Assembly: GCF_018603435.1 (NCBI RefSeq)
Contig: NZ_CP075682.1
Coordinates: forward strand, 2,542,001 to 2,606,000
Source: Chryseobacterium sp. ZHDP1
Lineage (GTDB): Bacteria; Bacteroidota; Bacteroidia; Flavobacteriales; Weeksellaceae
Length of the DNA stretch: 64,000 nt
Direction of reading: 5' to 3'
The position numbers were made by a program, and so were the translations under genes. This document shows positions 1-7,847 of the stretch, piece by piece (positions within the stretch are counted from its first letter, which is position 1; every line of letters starts with the position of its first letter). The notes beneath the pieces are model-generated. The model ran no database searches and was not told where the DNA came from. It worked only from the letters and a program-made list of their open reading frames with translations.

Positions 1-197
1 ATGAAAACAATACGAGCCTGATTAAAAAGAAATATTCCATTAGTTTTATTTTTAATGATGAAGATATGCTTGAAAAGAAAAATGGAGAATATTGTGAATA
101 TTATAAGAATGGAAAAATAAAAACAAAAGGTCAATACAAAGACGATAAAAAGACAGGTAAATGGACTTCTTTTGATGAAAATGGAAAAATGCTTTAA
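1..197 (+). CDS. MORN-repeat (YwqK-like) protein, C-terminal part
   Basis: The frame is open from the left edge (first full codon at base 3) to a TAA at 195-197, giving the last 64 residues of a protein cut by the window. It contains a Gly-Glu-Tyr-x-Glu-Tyr-Tyr-x-Asn-Gly-Lys unit followed by a Lys-Thr-Gly-Lys-Trp unit. These are the degenerate MORN-type repeats of the YwqK family, which databases often label an antitoxin although that role is poorly supported. The N-terminus and any signal peptide are outside the window. The family call is fairly secure; the function is unknown. Confidence 0.7.
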   Translation, partial: ENNTSLIKKKYSISFIFNDEDMLEKKNGEYCEYYKNGKIKTKGQYKDDKKTGKWTSFDENGKML

Positions 198-272
198 TTA
201 GTCAATACACTGAATCGATTTTAAACTTAGTCTTGTATTTTTTATTTACTTTTGAGTATAATTTATTCATTA

Positions 273-782
273 ATGAAAAACTTTTTAACCGCAGTTGTTT
301 TAGCCGCTTTTGCTGTTTCATGCTCCAAAAAAGAAGCAACTTCTACTTCCGATAAGACTGATAGTATAAAAATCATCGATTCCATTAACGCGGCGAGAAC
401 AAAAATCAACGACAGCATAAAATCCAAAAATCATTTTAAAGATTTCAGCGGATCTCATAAATTCACCCATAATTCAATTAAAAATTCAGGTTCTGTAAAT
501 TTCAAAAAAATTGATGGCGAAAGAGACCATTACGACGTTTCAGGAAATATCAGCTCCGGAAAAAACACCGTAGAAATAAAAGGATTTATGGCAGTTGTTT
601 CAGACAAACACATGAATTTTACAGGAGAAATTACAGAAAGTATTTCGGCAAACGACAACGGAAAACCTTATACCAGAAAAGGAACAAAAACTTTCATGTC
701 AAAGGACGGCGGAAAAACATACCGACTTCAGGATATGGTAAATGGTTCGGGATTTGTTGAATATATTGACATCCACTTTTAA
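273..782 (+). CDS. Small lipoprotein of unknown function
   Basis: 169 residues from the ATG at 273; an in-frame TTG at 252 would add seven residues before the signal peptide and is less likely. The N-terminus MKNFLTAVVLAAFAVSCSKK is a lipoprotein signal with a lipobox ending at Cys17, so the protein should be anchored in a membrane. A Ser/Asp/Lys-rich linker follows, then a beta-rich region resembling small ligand-binding or secreted barrel proteins. I do not recognise a named domain. It is followed after ten bases by an alpha/beta hydrolase gene on the same strand and may be co-transcribed with it. Confidence 0.75.
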   Translation: MKNFLTAVVLAAFAVSCSKKEATSTSDKTDSIKIIDSINAARTKINDSIKSKNHFKDFSGSHKFTHNSIKNSGSVNFKKIDGERDHYDVSGNISSGKNTVEIKGFMAVVSDKHMNFTGEITESISANDNGKPYTRKGTKTFMSKDGGKTYRLQDMVNGSGFVEYIDIHF

Positions 783-792
783 TTACTGAAAT

Positions 793-1575
793 ATGTTGAA
801 CTTCGAGAGAAAAGGAAACGGAAAAGAAACTTTGGTTCTGCTTCACGGCTTTATGGAAAATCTTTCTATCTGGAGCGATATGGAGCCTCATCTTTCCGAC
901 AATTTTTCATTGTTAAAAATAGATCTTCCCGGTCATGGACAATCTGAAATCATTGCGGAAGTTCAGACGATGGAACTGATGGCGGAAGAGGTAAAAAAAG
1001 TTTTGGATCATGAAAATATAACCAAAATTCACTTACTCGGACATTCGATGGGAGGTTACATTTCTCTGGCTTTCGCAGAAAAATATCCTGAATACCTGAA
1101 AAGTTTAACTTTATTTTTCTCCACGTATTTTCCTGATGATGCTGAGAAGAAAGAACAACGCATCAAAAGTTACCGCATCATTAAAGATGCTTTCGCACAT
1201 TACGCAAGAGCGGGAGTTCCGAATCTGTTCAATCCGAACGAGAAAGACATTCTGGAAGGAAAAATAGAAACCGCTCTGGAAGTTGCCCTTTCTACGAATA
1301 ATCTCGGAGCATTGGCTTCCGTAAAAGGAATGGTGGAACGAACGGACAAAAAGCATATTATGGAAAATCTTGAGGCAAAAATTTTGGTTCTTGCCGGAAA
1401 GCACGATAATGCAGTGAAAACCGAAACCATGATTAAACATCTTCCCGACCGCACCAACATTAAATCCTACATTCTTGATTGCGGACACAACGGACATTGG
1501 GAAAAGCCAAAAATCTGTGCAGAGATCATCAATACGGAGCTTCTTCACAATATGCCGAAACATTTGGTCTTTTAA
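793..1575 (+). CDS. Alpha/beta-fold hydrolase
   Basis: 260 residues, the usual length of a single-domain alpha/beta hydrolase. The oxyanion-loop motif LLHGF lies at residues 16-20 and the nucleophile elbow GHSMGG puts the catalytic serine at residue 85. Asp205 in GKHDNA and a histidine in CGHNGHWEKP (232 or 235) complete the triad. No signal peptide is seen, so it is probably cytoplasmic. The substrate cannot be told from sequence; esterase and C-C hydrolase activities both occur in this family. The patatin gene starts one base after its stop, which suggests translational coupling and a shared role in lipid or ester turnover. Confidence 0.88.
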   Translation: MLNFERKGNGKETLVLLHGFMENLSIWSDMEPHLSDNFSLLKIDLPGHGQSEIIAEVQTMELMAEEVKKVLDHENITKIHLLGHSMGGYISLAFAEKYPEYLKSLTLFFSTYFPDDAEKKEQRIKSYRIIKDAFAHYARAGVPNLFNPNEKDILEGKIETALEVALSTNNLGALASVKGMVERTDKKHIMENLEAKILVLAGKHDNAVKTETMIKHLPDRTNIKSYILDCGHNGHWEKPKICAEIINTELLHNMPKHLVF

Positions 1576-1576
1576 T

Positions 1577-2371
1577 ATGCTGGATTTTTTCTCTTTCAAA
1601 AAAAAGAAACCCGTCATCGGTCTGACTCTTTCAGGCGGAGGAATGCGCGGAATTGCTCACATTGCGGTTTTAAAGGCTTTGGAAGAGTATGATCTGAAAC
1701 CGGACATTATTTCAGGAACCAGTGCAGGATCAATTGTAGGAGCGTTTTATTCTTTCGGGAAATCTCCGGATGAAATGATGGAAATCGTAAAACAGACAAC
1801 TTTTTTTTCGAGGTCTTATCTTAAACTTTCCAAAAACGGAATTTTCAGCTTGAAATTTATTCTGAAACTCTTCACCGATCATTTTCCGGAAGATGATTTT
1901 AACATTTTAAAAATTCCTCTGTATGTTGCCGCCACTGAAATGACGCACGGAATTGTAGATTTTTTCTCGGAAGGTAAACTTTTCATCCCGTTATTAGCTT
2001 CTTCGAGCGTTCCTTTTGTTTTGCCTCCGGTGAAAATTGGCGAAAAAATTTATGTAGACGGTGGTGTTTTAGACAATCTTCCGATTGAACCCATTGTAGA
2101 CAAATGCGATTTTCTGATTGCTTCGCACGTTAATTCTATCAGTTATGACAGTCTTGAAAGAATGAGCTTAATGAAAGAATTTGACCGGATTTTACACTTG
2201 GCGATCGCAAAATCCGTGTATTCCAAAGCTAAGACCTGTGATATTTTTCTTGATCCTCCGAAAATGACGAAATTCAGTCTTTTCAACAAAAAATTTTTAG
2301 ATATTATGTTTCAGGAAGTTTATGAATACACTTGTAAAGAACTTGAGGAAAAAGGATATTCGAGAGGTTAG
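1577..2371 (+). CDS. Patatin-like phospholipase
   Basis: 264 residues from the ATG at 1577, one base after the stop of the hydrolase gene; longer upstream readings in this frame overlap that gene and are unlikely. The patatin hallmarks are complete: the glycine-rich oxyanion loop GGGMRG at about residue 20, the nucleophile elbow GTSAGS with Ser49, and the DGG motif with catalytic Asp161. No signal peptide and none of the C-terminal barrel of long secreted patatins is present, so it resembles the short RssA/YchK-type cytoplasmic enzymes. Phospholipase or lysophospholipase activity is inferred from the family. Confidence 0.9.
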   Translation: MLDFFSFKKKKPVIGLTLSGGGMRGIAHIAVLKALEEYDLKPDIISGTSAGSIVGAFYSFGKSPDEMMEIVKQTTFFSRSYLKLSKNGIFSLKFILKLFTDHFPEDDFNILKIPLYVAATEMTHGIVDFFSEGKLFIPLLASSSVPFVLPPVKIGEKIYVDGGVLDNLPIEPIVDKCDFLIASHVNSISYDSLERMSLMKEFDRILHLAIAKSVYSKAKTCDIFLDPPKMTKFSLFNKKFLDIMFQEVYEYTCKELEEKGYSRG

Positions 2372-2658
2372 AGTTGAGGGTTTTAGAGTCTTAGAGTTAT
2401 AGCGTTGAGAGTTTTTAGAATGTGAATGAGTTTTATTGCGAACAGAATGAATGTCTGCAAAAACGTAGTTCAGGAGCGAAGAATCCATCTCTTCAGAAGA
2501 AGATTTAAATTGTGCGTTGATTATTTTTCAGGAATTTAAAATCAATAAAATCCAGATTCTTTACCCGACTTTATTTCTTTCTGAATAAAAAATATATGCA
2601 GCTTTCTCAGCCTAAACCTTAAACTTAACCTCAATCTCAGCCTAAACCTAAATCAAAC
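2372..2658. other. Convergent intergenic region with low-complexity repeats
   Basis: Gene-free gap between the convergent patatin and DHH phosphoesterase genes. It starts with degenerate TTAGAGTT/GAGTTTTAG-like words (about 2367-2420). It ends with two copies of CTCAGCCTAAACCT separated by about 30 bases (about 2607-2652). No open frame, tRNA or strong U-tailed hairpin was found. Confidence 0.4.
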
Positions 2659-3669
2659 TTACAAACTCTCCTCTCCTTCTATTTTCACTTTAAATGTTTC
2701 AATAGTTCCCTGCAAAGATTCGTAAGATTTTCCTCCGGCTGCATTGATGTGACCTCCTCCATTGAAATATTTTCTTGAGAATTGATTCACATCCATATCA
2801 TCCTTACTTCTGAAAGAAATTTTAATAAAATCTTCATACAGATCTTCCATAAAGAATGCTGCCATTTTCACACCTAAAATACTCAGTCCGTAATTAACAA
2901 AACCTTCCGTATCGCCTTTCTGGAAGCCATATTCCTTCAGTTCTTCCCTTGTTAAATAAAGAACAGCTACTTTTCCGTCTTTTACCACTTCTATTCTTCC
3001 TAAAATCAGGGCTAATAAATGAAGACGGGAAACAGTATTCGTATCCCATGTATTGGAAGTAATCATAGCGGGATCTGCTCCGTGTTCGATGAGATTGGCA
3101 ATAATCCTGTGTGTGGTTGCACTGGTAGAACGGAATCTGAAACCTCCTGTATCCGTCATAATTCCGGTATAAAGACATTCTGCAATATCGTTATTCACCA
3201 GATTTTCATCATTCATCGCTTCTATGAAATGATAAACCATCTGACAGGTCGCAGGAATTACGGTATCGGAATAAACAAAATCAAATTTCTCAGGCTGCTG
3301 ATGATGGTCGATAAGAATCTTTTTTGCTCTGGAATTCGTAAGCCAGTCTCCCAAAATCCCGATTCTGGAAGGTGCATTGAAATCCAGACAGAAAATAACA
3401 TCTGCTTCATAAATAAGATCAGAAGCTACTTTTCTTTTGTAGTCTGCAATCAGCACTTTTTTTGCTTCCGGCATCCATTTCAGAAACTTAGGAAAATCGT
3501 TCGGAACGATAACCTCTGCATGAATTCCTTTTGCTTTCAGATAATGTTTTAAACCAAGGCTGGAACCAATAGCATCGCCATCCGGATTATAATGGGTAAG
3601 AATTACAATTTTATGCTCCGGAGTAAGTAACTTGTTGATTTCTAAAAGTTCTGCTGGTGTAAACATCAT
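2659..3669 (-). CDS. DHH/DHHA1 phosphoesterase (oligoribonuclease / pAp phosphatase, NrnA type)
   Basis: 336 residues, typical of NrnA-type enzymes that degrade short RNA oligomers to mononucleotides and in many species dephosphorylate pAp. Metal-binding motifs are visible in order: NPDGDAIGS near residue 28, a CLDFN segment, the eponymous DHH in LIDHHQQP, and GIMTDTGGFRF. The C-terminal DHHA1 substrate-binding motif GGGHINAAGG follows. Two methionines start the protein (3669 or 3666) and cannot be separated. A TATCTTTG -7 box on this strand lies at 3708-3701. The gene stands alone and is convergent with the patatin gene. Whether pAp is a physiological substrate is not shown by sequence. Confidence 0.9.
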   Translation of the reverse strand: MMFTPAELLEINKLLTPEHKIVILTHYNPDGDAIGSSLGLKHYLKAKGIHAEVIVPNDFPKFLKWMPEAKKVLIADYKRKVASDLIYEADVIFCLDFNAPSRIGILGDWLTNSRAKKILIDHHQQPEKFDFVYSDTVIPATCQMVYHFIEAMNDENLVNNDIAECLYTGIMTDTGGFRFRSTSATTHRIIANLIEHGADPAMITSNTWDTNTVSRLHLLALILGRIEVVKDGKVAVLYLTREELKEYGFQKGDTEGFVNYGLSILGVKMAAFFMEDLYEDFIKISFRSKDDMDVNQFSRKYFNGGGHINAAGGKSYESLQGTIETFKVKIEGEESL

Positions 3670-3828
3670 GATGTTTATTTTTTCTTTAAATTTGAGTTTC
3701 CAAAGATAGAGCTTTTAAACAAATCATTGTGCATTATTTTATAATATCGGGAAAGTAGGCATCCCGTCGGCATTTGCAAAGAATGCATGAAAAAACAGTG
3801 TAATTTTTAAAAAAAAAGATTTGTAAAG

Positions 3829-3859
3829 TTTGCAACTTTTAAAAAATTCCATATCTTTG
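3829..3859 (+). promoter_or_regulatory. Promoter of rpmH
   Basis: TTTG at 3829-3832 and TATCTTTG at 3852-3859, separated by 19 bases, match the Bacteroidota -33/-7 consensus (TTTG-N19-TAnnTTTG). The L34 start codon lies 43 bases after the -7 box. Confidence 0.75.
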
Positions 3860-3902
3860 CAACCTGAAAATTAATAGATAATTACGATTTAAACATATAG
3901 TA

Positions 3903-4061
3903 ATGAGTAAAAGAACATTCCAGCCATCAGAAAGAAAAAGAAGAAACAAACACGGTTTCAGAGAAAGAATGTCTACGCCAAATGGAAGAAGAGTTTTGGC
4001 TGCGAGAAGAGCTAAAGGCAGAAAGAGTTTAACTGTAAGTGCTTCACGCGCTAAGAGATAA
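3903..4061 (+). CDS. rpmH: 50S ribosomal protein L34
   Basis: 52 residues starting [19 protein letters not shown] and ending in a run of Arg, Lys and Ala, which is the full L34 pattern of flavobacteria. L34 is a very basic protein of the large subunit that binds 23S rRNA. It has its own strong promoter just upstream. In many bacteria rpmH is next to rnpA and dnaA; here rnpA does not follow, and the next gene is an ABC ATPase. Confidence 0.97.
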   Translation: MSKRTFQPSERKRRNKHGFRERMSTPNGRRVLAARRAKGRKSLTVSASRAKR

Positions 4062-4214
4062 TCTTTTTATTATCATATACAAATCATGCTTGAAAAGTAG
4101 TTTTTCAGGCATTTTTTGTTGTTAAATTTTCCCAAAATTTAGGTTATTTATTCTTCTTTTTCCTATTTTTAAAATCTGAAAAAATTTTAAGAAAAAGTAC
4201 TTTAAAACTGAATT

Positions 4215-4925
4215 ATGCCACATACAAATATCGCCGGAGACAATATCATCAGCTTACAGCACGCGAAGATTGCCCAAAAAAACTTCACGGTTCTTTCTGA
4301 TGTGAATCTGAACATCAAAAAAGGAAGATTCTGCTACCTTATCGGAAAAACAGGTTCCGGAAAAAGTTCCCTGCTGAAAACTTTGTACGGGCATATTCCT
4401 TTAGCTTCCGGACACGGCGCAGTGGTAGGTTTCGATCTTGCCAAACTGAGAGCTTCCGATGTTCCGAACCTGAGAAGAAAATTAGGAATTGTTTTTCAGG
4501 ATTTCCAATTGCTTTCTGACAGAACGGTTGAAAAAAACCTGAAATTCGTACTGGAAGCAACAGGATGGAGCGATAAGACAAAAATGGAAGACCGAATTAA
4601 CGAAGTTCTTGGCAGCGTAAATATGAAAAGCAAGAAGCACAAAATGCCGCACGAACTTTCAGGAGGGGAACAACAGCGTATTGCCATCGCAAGAGCGCTT
4701 CTGAATCATCCGGATCTTATTCTTGCGGATGAGCCTACAGGAAACCTTGACCCGGAAACGTCCAATGAAATCATGACTTTACTGAAGCAGGTTGCGCTTG
4801 AAAACGGAGCGGCTGTTGTTATGGCAACACACGATTATCATATGATCCAGAATTTTCCGGGTGAAGCCATAAGATGTGAAGACGGAAAAGTTTCCGTACT
4901 TGATACAGCAGAGTTATTTGAGTAA
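4215..4925 (+). CDS. FtsE-like ABC transporter ATP-binding protein
   Basis: 236 residues forming one ABC ATPase domain. Walker A GKTGSGKSS is at residues 44-52, the signature LSGGEQQ at 148-154, Walker B ends in ADEP near 171-174, and the switch histidine is in MATHDY. Length, the Q-loop VFQDFQLL and the context GNLDPETS match the FtsE/LolD type, and flavobacterial annotations usually call this protein FtsE. FtsE acts with the membrane protein FtsX at division sites to activate septal hydrolases. No ftsX gene is adjacent, so the partner must be elsewhere and the LolD-like alternative stays open. Confidence 0.85.
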   Translation: MPHTNIAGDNIISLQHAKIAQKNFTVLSDVNLNIKKGRFCYLIGKTGSGKSSLLKTLYGHIPLASGHGAVVGFDLAKLRASDVPNLRRKLGIVFQDFQLLSDRTVEKNLKFVLEATGWSDKTKMEDRINEVLGSVNMKSKKHKMPHELSGGEQQRIAIARALLNHPDLILADEPTGNLDPETSNEIMTLLKQVALENGAAVVMATHDYHMIQNFPGEAIRCEDGKVSVLDTAELFE

Positions 4926-4927
4926 AA

Positions 4928-5052
4928 TTTAACCATTAAGGACATTTAAGAAGTTAAGCTTATTTAAAAAATCGATTAAATTTAAATTATTGATTTCAAA
5001 ATAAGGATTACTTAATATTCTTAACTCCTTAACAAACGGCTTAATGGTTAAA
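4928..5052. repeat. Intergenic inverted repeat
   Basis: TTTAACCATTAAG at 4928-4940 is exactly matched as its reverse complement at 5040-5052. The sequence between the arms also contains imperfect complementary TTAAG/CTTAA words, so the whole 125 bases could fold into one long A+T-rich hairpin. It fills the gap between the convergent ftsE-like and trmN6 genes and may act as a bidirectional terminator or belong to a dispersed palindromic repeat family. Copies elsewhere cannot be tested from this window. Confidence 0.55.
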
Positions 5053-5060
5053 AATAGGTT

Positions 5061-5756
5061 TTATTTTCTAAAAACATGAAACTCTTTAGTGAGTTCAAGA
5101 TATTGGTCCGAGTATTGTCTCGGACTTTTTTCTATAGTAAATTCGAGTTCTTCGAACGATTGCTCGTTTAAAGAAAATTCAAGAATCAGTCTTTTTGTTT
5201 TTGAGTTCTCAATGCCTTTAATGTTGATTTTTTTAATTAAAAAAAGCTGATTTTCATTCGCAATCTGAATAAAAGCGTTTCCGGCTTCAACAGGAATAAC
5301 GACTGAAAATATTCCTTTTTCCGTTAGCAAAGAAGACGATTTTGAAATGAGCTGTCGGAAATTCAATTCAACGGTCTGCCTTGCGATTTTATCCTTTTCT
5401 GAGTCGGAAACTTCAAAATACGGCGGATTGGAAACAATGAGATCAAATTTTTCTTCGGATTCAAAATATTTAAAATCCTGATGAATATTTTCTAATCTTA
5501 AAGCAAAAGGTGAATTTTCAAAATTAAGCTTGGTGAGATGCGCCGCTTCTTCATTGATTTCAATTCCTAAAAATCTGGTATCTTTATTTCTTTGCGCTAA
5601 CATCATCGAAATTAATCCGGTTCCTGTTCCGACTTCCAACACTTTGGAAGCATTCTCAACATCCGCTAAAGCCCCCAGCAAAACGCCGTCTGTTCCTACG
5701 CGAAAGACATTTTTAGACTGCTGAATTTCAAATTGTCTGAATGTAAAAGGTTTCAC
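5061..5756 (-). CDS. trmN6: tRNA1(Val) (adenine(37)-N6)-methyltransferase
   Basis: 231 residues of a class I SAM-dependent methyltransferase. The SAM-binding loop EVGTGTG is at residues 41-47, and NPPYFE (110-115) is the N6-adenine methyltransferase motif IV seen in the YfiC/TrmN6 family, which methylates A37 of tRNA-Val in Escherichia coli. The start MKPFTFRQFEIQ is characteristic and uses GTG. That GTG shares its first base with the last base of the upstream kinase gene's TAG stop, indicating translational coupling. It is last in the ribE - histidine kinase - trmN6 operon. Confidence 0.88.
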   Translation of the reverse strand: MKPFTFRQFEIQQSKNVFRVGTDGVLLGALADVENASKVLEVGTGTGLISMMLAQRNKDTRFLGIEINEEAAHLTKLNFENSPFALRLENIHQDFKYFESEEKFDLIVSNPPYFEVSDSEKDKIARQTVELNFRQLISKSSSLLTEKGIFSVVIPVEAGNAFIQIANENQLFLIKKINIKGIENSKTKRLILEFSLNEQSFEELEFTIEKSPRQYSDQYLELTKEFHVFRK

Positions 5757-7210
5757 TATAAATTAGTCGGTAATGTGATGGTAAATGTCGATCCTTTTCC
5801 GACTTCGGATTTTACGGTAATTTCTCCTTTATAATCTTCCACCATTTTTCTTACCATGGAAAGACCAAGTCCCATTCCGCTGTTTTTTGAGGTGAAATTC
5901 GGCTCAAAAATCCTTTCGTAAATATTTTCCGGAATTCCGATTCCGTTGTCCTGAACAGAGATCATTACACGCCTTTGATGTTGTTCCAGATCTACATTGA
6001 TGATTAATTTTCGCTCTTCACTTTCCGCCTGTCTTGCATTCGTTACAAGATTGGTAATGATTCTGGACAAATAGATTCTGTCCATATTAATCATGATATT
6101 GCTTTTATTGGAATGCATGAAAATACTATCATCATTAAAAACACGGAGAATATCTTCCACCTCAGTGTTCAGATTGATGATTTCATTGTTTTTTTCAGGA
6201 AGTTTGGCAAATTCCGAGAATGCAGAAGCTACGGTTGCAATCAAATCGATCTGATCGACCATGGTTTTGCTCATCTGTTTTACTCTTTCTCTGATATTCG
6301 GATCCTCGGGATCAAATTTTCTTTCAAAATTCTGAATGGTCAATTTCATTGGAGTTAAAGGATTTTTCACCTCATGCGCAACCTGTTTTGCCATTTCTCT
6401 CCATGCTTCTTCCGAAGCTTTAAAACGAAGCCTCTCTTTCTGATCCTGAATCTGGAGAATCATTCTGTTATATGCTCTTGCCAAAGCATTCAGTTCATCG
6501 TTTTTATAGTAACGGATCGGACGCATTTCATTTTCAAACAATGTAATGCGGGTAATCATATCCGAGAATTTCGTAATATTTTTTGCTAAACTGTTAGACA
6601 TCACCCAACTAAACCACACACTGAACAAAATCAATAAAACATCTACAAGAACAATATACTTTACATAAACGTTTAAGACATCAAAATAAGCCGCTTCATC
6701 ATGATAAAGCGGAATGTAAACTATACCTATAGGTTCTAAATCATTATTTTTCAACAATAAATACGAGGAAGTGAGTACTGCATCTTTTTTAGCATCATAA
6801 CCTTTGGTATCAACTCGTGCTTTTGTGGCTAAAATCTTGTTGATGATGTTAATAGGAACCATTTTTTGTTCAATATGGTTACCTTCCCGATTAGACAAAA
6901 TATAATTTCCTTTGAGATCATATATATAGATATCATGATGATTAATATCACCAATCTCATAAATTTTAGTTCCCAGAACTTTCTTCAGATCATCGGTTTT
7001 TACACGTACTCTGCTCAGTTCATAATCCAGATAACTCATTACAGTACCTGTCTTGTTCTGCATATCAATCTCACTCTGTTTCTCATAATTTTCTTTCAAA
7101 ACAAAGTAAGGCACCAGCGAAGAAGCGACAACACTTAAAAGGCAAACCAACAGGAAACCGAAAAAAACCCGGTTCCTTAAGCTATATCCTTTATACACAT
7201 TAATTGACAT
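5756..7210 (-). CDS. Membrane sensor histidine kinase (NtrY-like)
   Basis: 484 residues. Transmembrane segments lie at about 15-37 and 184-206 and enclose an extracytoplasmic sensor of about 145 residues. A HAMP linker follows, then the H-box AHEVKNPLTP with phospho-accepting His279. The ATPase domain has an N-box around Asn387/Asn391, the G1 motif DNGIGIP at 421-427 and the G2 motif GMGLGLS at 445-451. The EVKNPLTPMK H-box resembles NtrY-type kinases. No response regulator is adjacent, so it is an orphan here and its stimulus is unknown. It starts three bases after ribE and overlaps trmN6 by one base, so the three are probably one transcript. Confidence 0.9.
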   Translation of the reverse strand: MSINVYKGYSLRNRVFFGFLLVCLLSVVASSLVPYFVLKENYEKQSEIDMQNKTGTVMSYLDYELSRVRVKTDDLKKVLGTKIYEIGDINHHDIYIYDLKGNYILSNREGNHIEQKMVPINIINKILATKARVDTKGYDAKKDAVLTSSYLLLKNNDLEPIGIVYIPLYHDEAAYFDVLNVYVKYIVLVDVLLILFSVWFSWVMSNSLAKNITKFSDMITRITLFENEMRPIRYYKNDELNALARAYNRMILQIQDQKERLRFKASEEAWREMAKQVAHEVKNPLTPMKLTIQNFERKFDPEDPNIRERVKQMSKTMVDQIDLIATVASAFSEFAKLPEKNNEIINLNTEVEDILRVFNDDSIFMHSNKSNIMINMDRIYLSRIITNLVTNARQAESEERKLIINVDLEQHQRRVMISVQDNGIGIPENIYERIFEPNFTSKNSGMGLGLSMVRKMVEDYKGEITVKSEVGKGSTFTITLPTNL

Positions 7211-7213
7211 CCG

Positions 7214-7798
7214 CTATTTTTTAATTAACCTAGCAATATACTTACCAATTATATCAAATTCCAGATTAACTTTATCTCCAATTTTTAAATATTTCATATT
7301 TGTGAATTCCCATGTATACGGAATGATCGCTACAGAAAACTCCTTATCTTCACTTTTTGCCACGGTTAAACTTATTCCGTTTACTGTAATTGAGCCCTGC
7401 GGAACAGTTACAAAACTACCATTATCTTCATACTTCATCGTGATAAAATAACTTCCGTCTTTATTCTCAATATTCACCACTTCTCCGGTTTTATCTACGT
7501 GTCCCTGAACAATATGCCCGTCCAGTCTTCCGTCCATTTTCATGCAGCGTTCAAGGTTCACTACGGTTCCTTCCTGCCATTTTCCAAGATTTGTTTTTTC
7601 TAAAGTTTCATTGATGGCGGTTACAACATATCGGTCTCCATCGATTTTCACAACCGTAAGACAACATCCGTTGTGTGCAAGACTCTGGTCTATTTTCAAT
7701 TCGTTGGTAAACGGGCATGTTAAGGTAAAATCTATATTGCTTCCGTTTTCTTCGATCTTCTCAATTACTCCAACTGCTTCAATAATTCCTGTGAACAT
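7214..7798 (-). CDS. ribE: Riboflavin synthase, alpha chain
   Basis: 194 residues from the ATG at 7798, where the classic N-terminus MFTGIIEAVG begins; a longer reading in this frame to 7963 would run antisense into pdxA and is rejected. The enzyme dismutates two 6,7-dimethyl-8-ribityllumazine molecules to riboflavin. The two tandem beta-barrel halves are visible, the first with NGCCLTV and the second with NGISLTVA, as is GHIVQGHVD between them. Length fits the family of about 200 residues. First gene of the ribE - histidine kinase - trmN6 operon and divergent from pdxA, with promoters that overlap. Confidence 0.95.
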   Translation of the reverse strand: MFTGIIEAVGVIEKIEENGSNIDFTLTCPFTNELKIDQSLAHNGCCLTVVKIDGDRYVVTAINETLEKTNLGKWQEGTVVNLERCMKMDGRLDGHIVQGHVDKTGEVVNIENKDGSYFITMKYEDNGSFVTVPQGSITVNGISLTVAKSEDKEFSVAIIPYTWEFTNMKYLKIGDKVNLEFDIIGKYIARLIKK

Positions 7799-7810
7799 AT
7801 TATTTTTTGC

Positions 7811-7818
7811 TAAATTTG
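7811..7818 (+). promoter_or_regulatory. -7 box of pdxA
   Basis: TAAATTTG, a full match to TAnnTTTG, 29 bases before the pdxA ATG. A -33 element would fall inside the start of ribE; no clear TTTG is seen there. Confidence 0.55.
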
Positions 7819-7833
7819 TAAAATTATAATGTT

Positions 7834-7841
7834 CAAAGATA
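7834..7841 (-). promoter_or_regulatory. -7 box of ribE
   Basis: Reads TATCTTTG on the minus strand, 35 bases before the ribE ATG. Its expected start point falls next to the one for pdxA, so the two promoters face each other head-on within about 30 bases. Confidence 0.55.
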
Positions 7842-7847
7842 ATCAAA

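Noticed and set aside
1475-1576. Longer N-terminus for the patatin
   Set aside because: It would overlap the preceding gene by about 100 bases and lacks family similarity; the ATG at 1577 begins right at the conserved fold.
1111-1617. 168-codon minus-strand open frame
   Set aside because: Antisense to the alpha/beta hydrolase, whose catalytic motifs are intact.
3019-3552. 177-codon open frame on the plus strand
   Set aside because: It runs antisense inside the DHH phosphoesterase gene, which has full family motifs; the translation has no recognisable features.
4215-4925. Firm FtsE assignment with cell-division operon
   Set aside because: ftsX is not adjacent and LolD-like ATPases share these motifs, so only FtsE-like is claimed.
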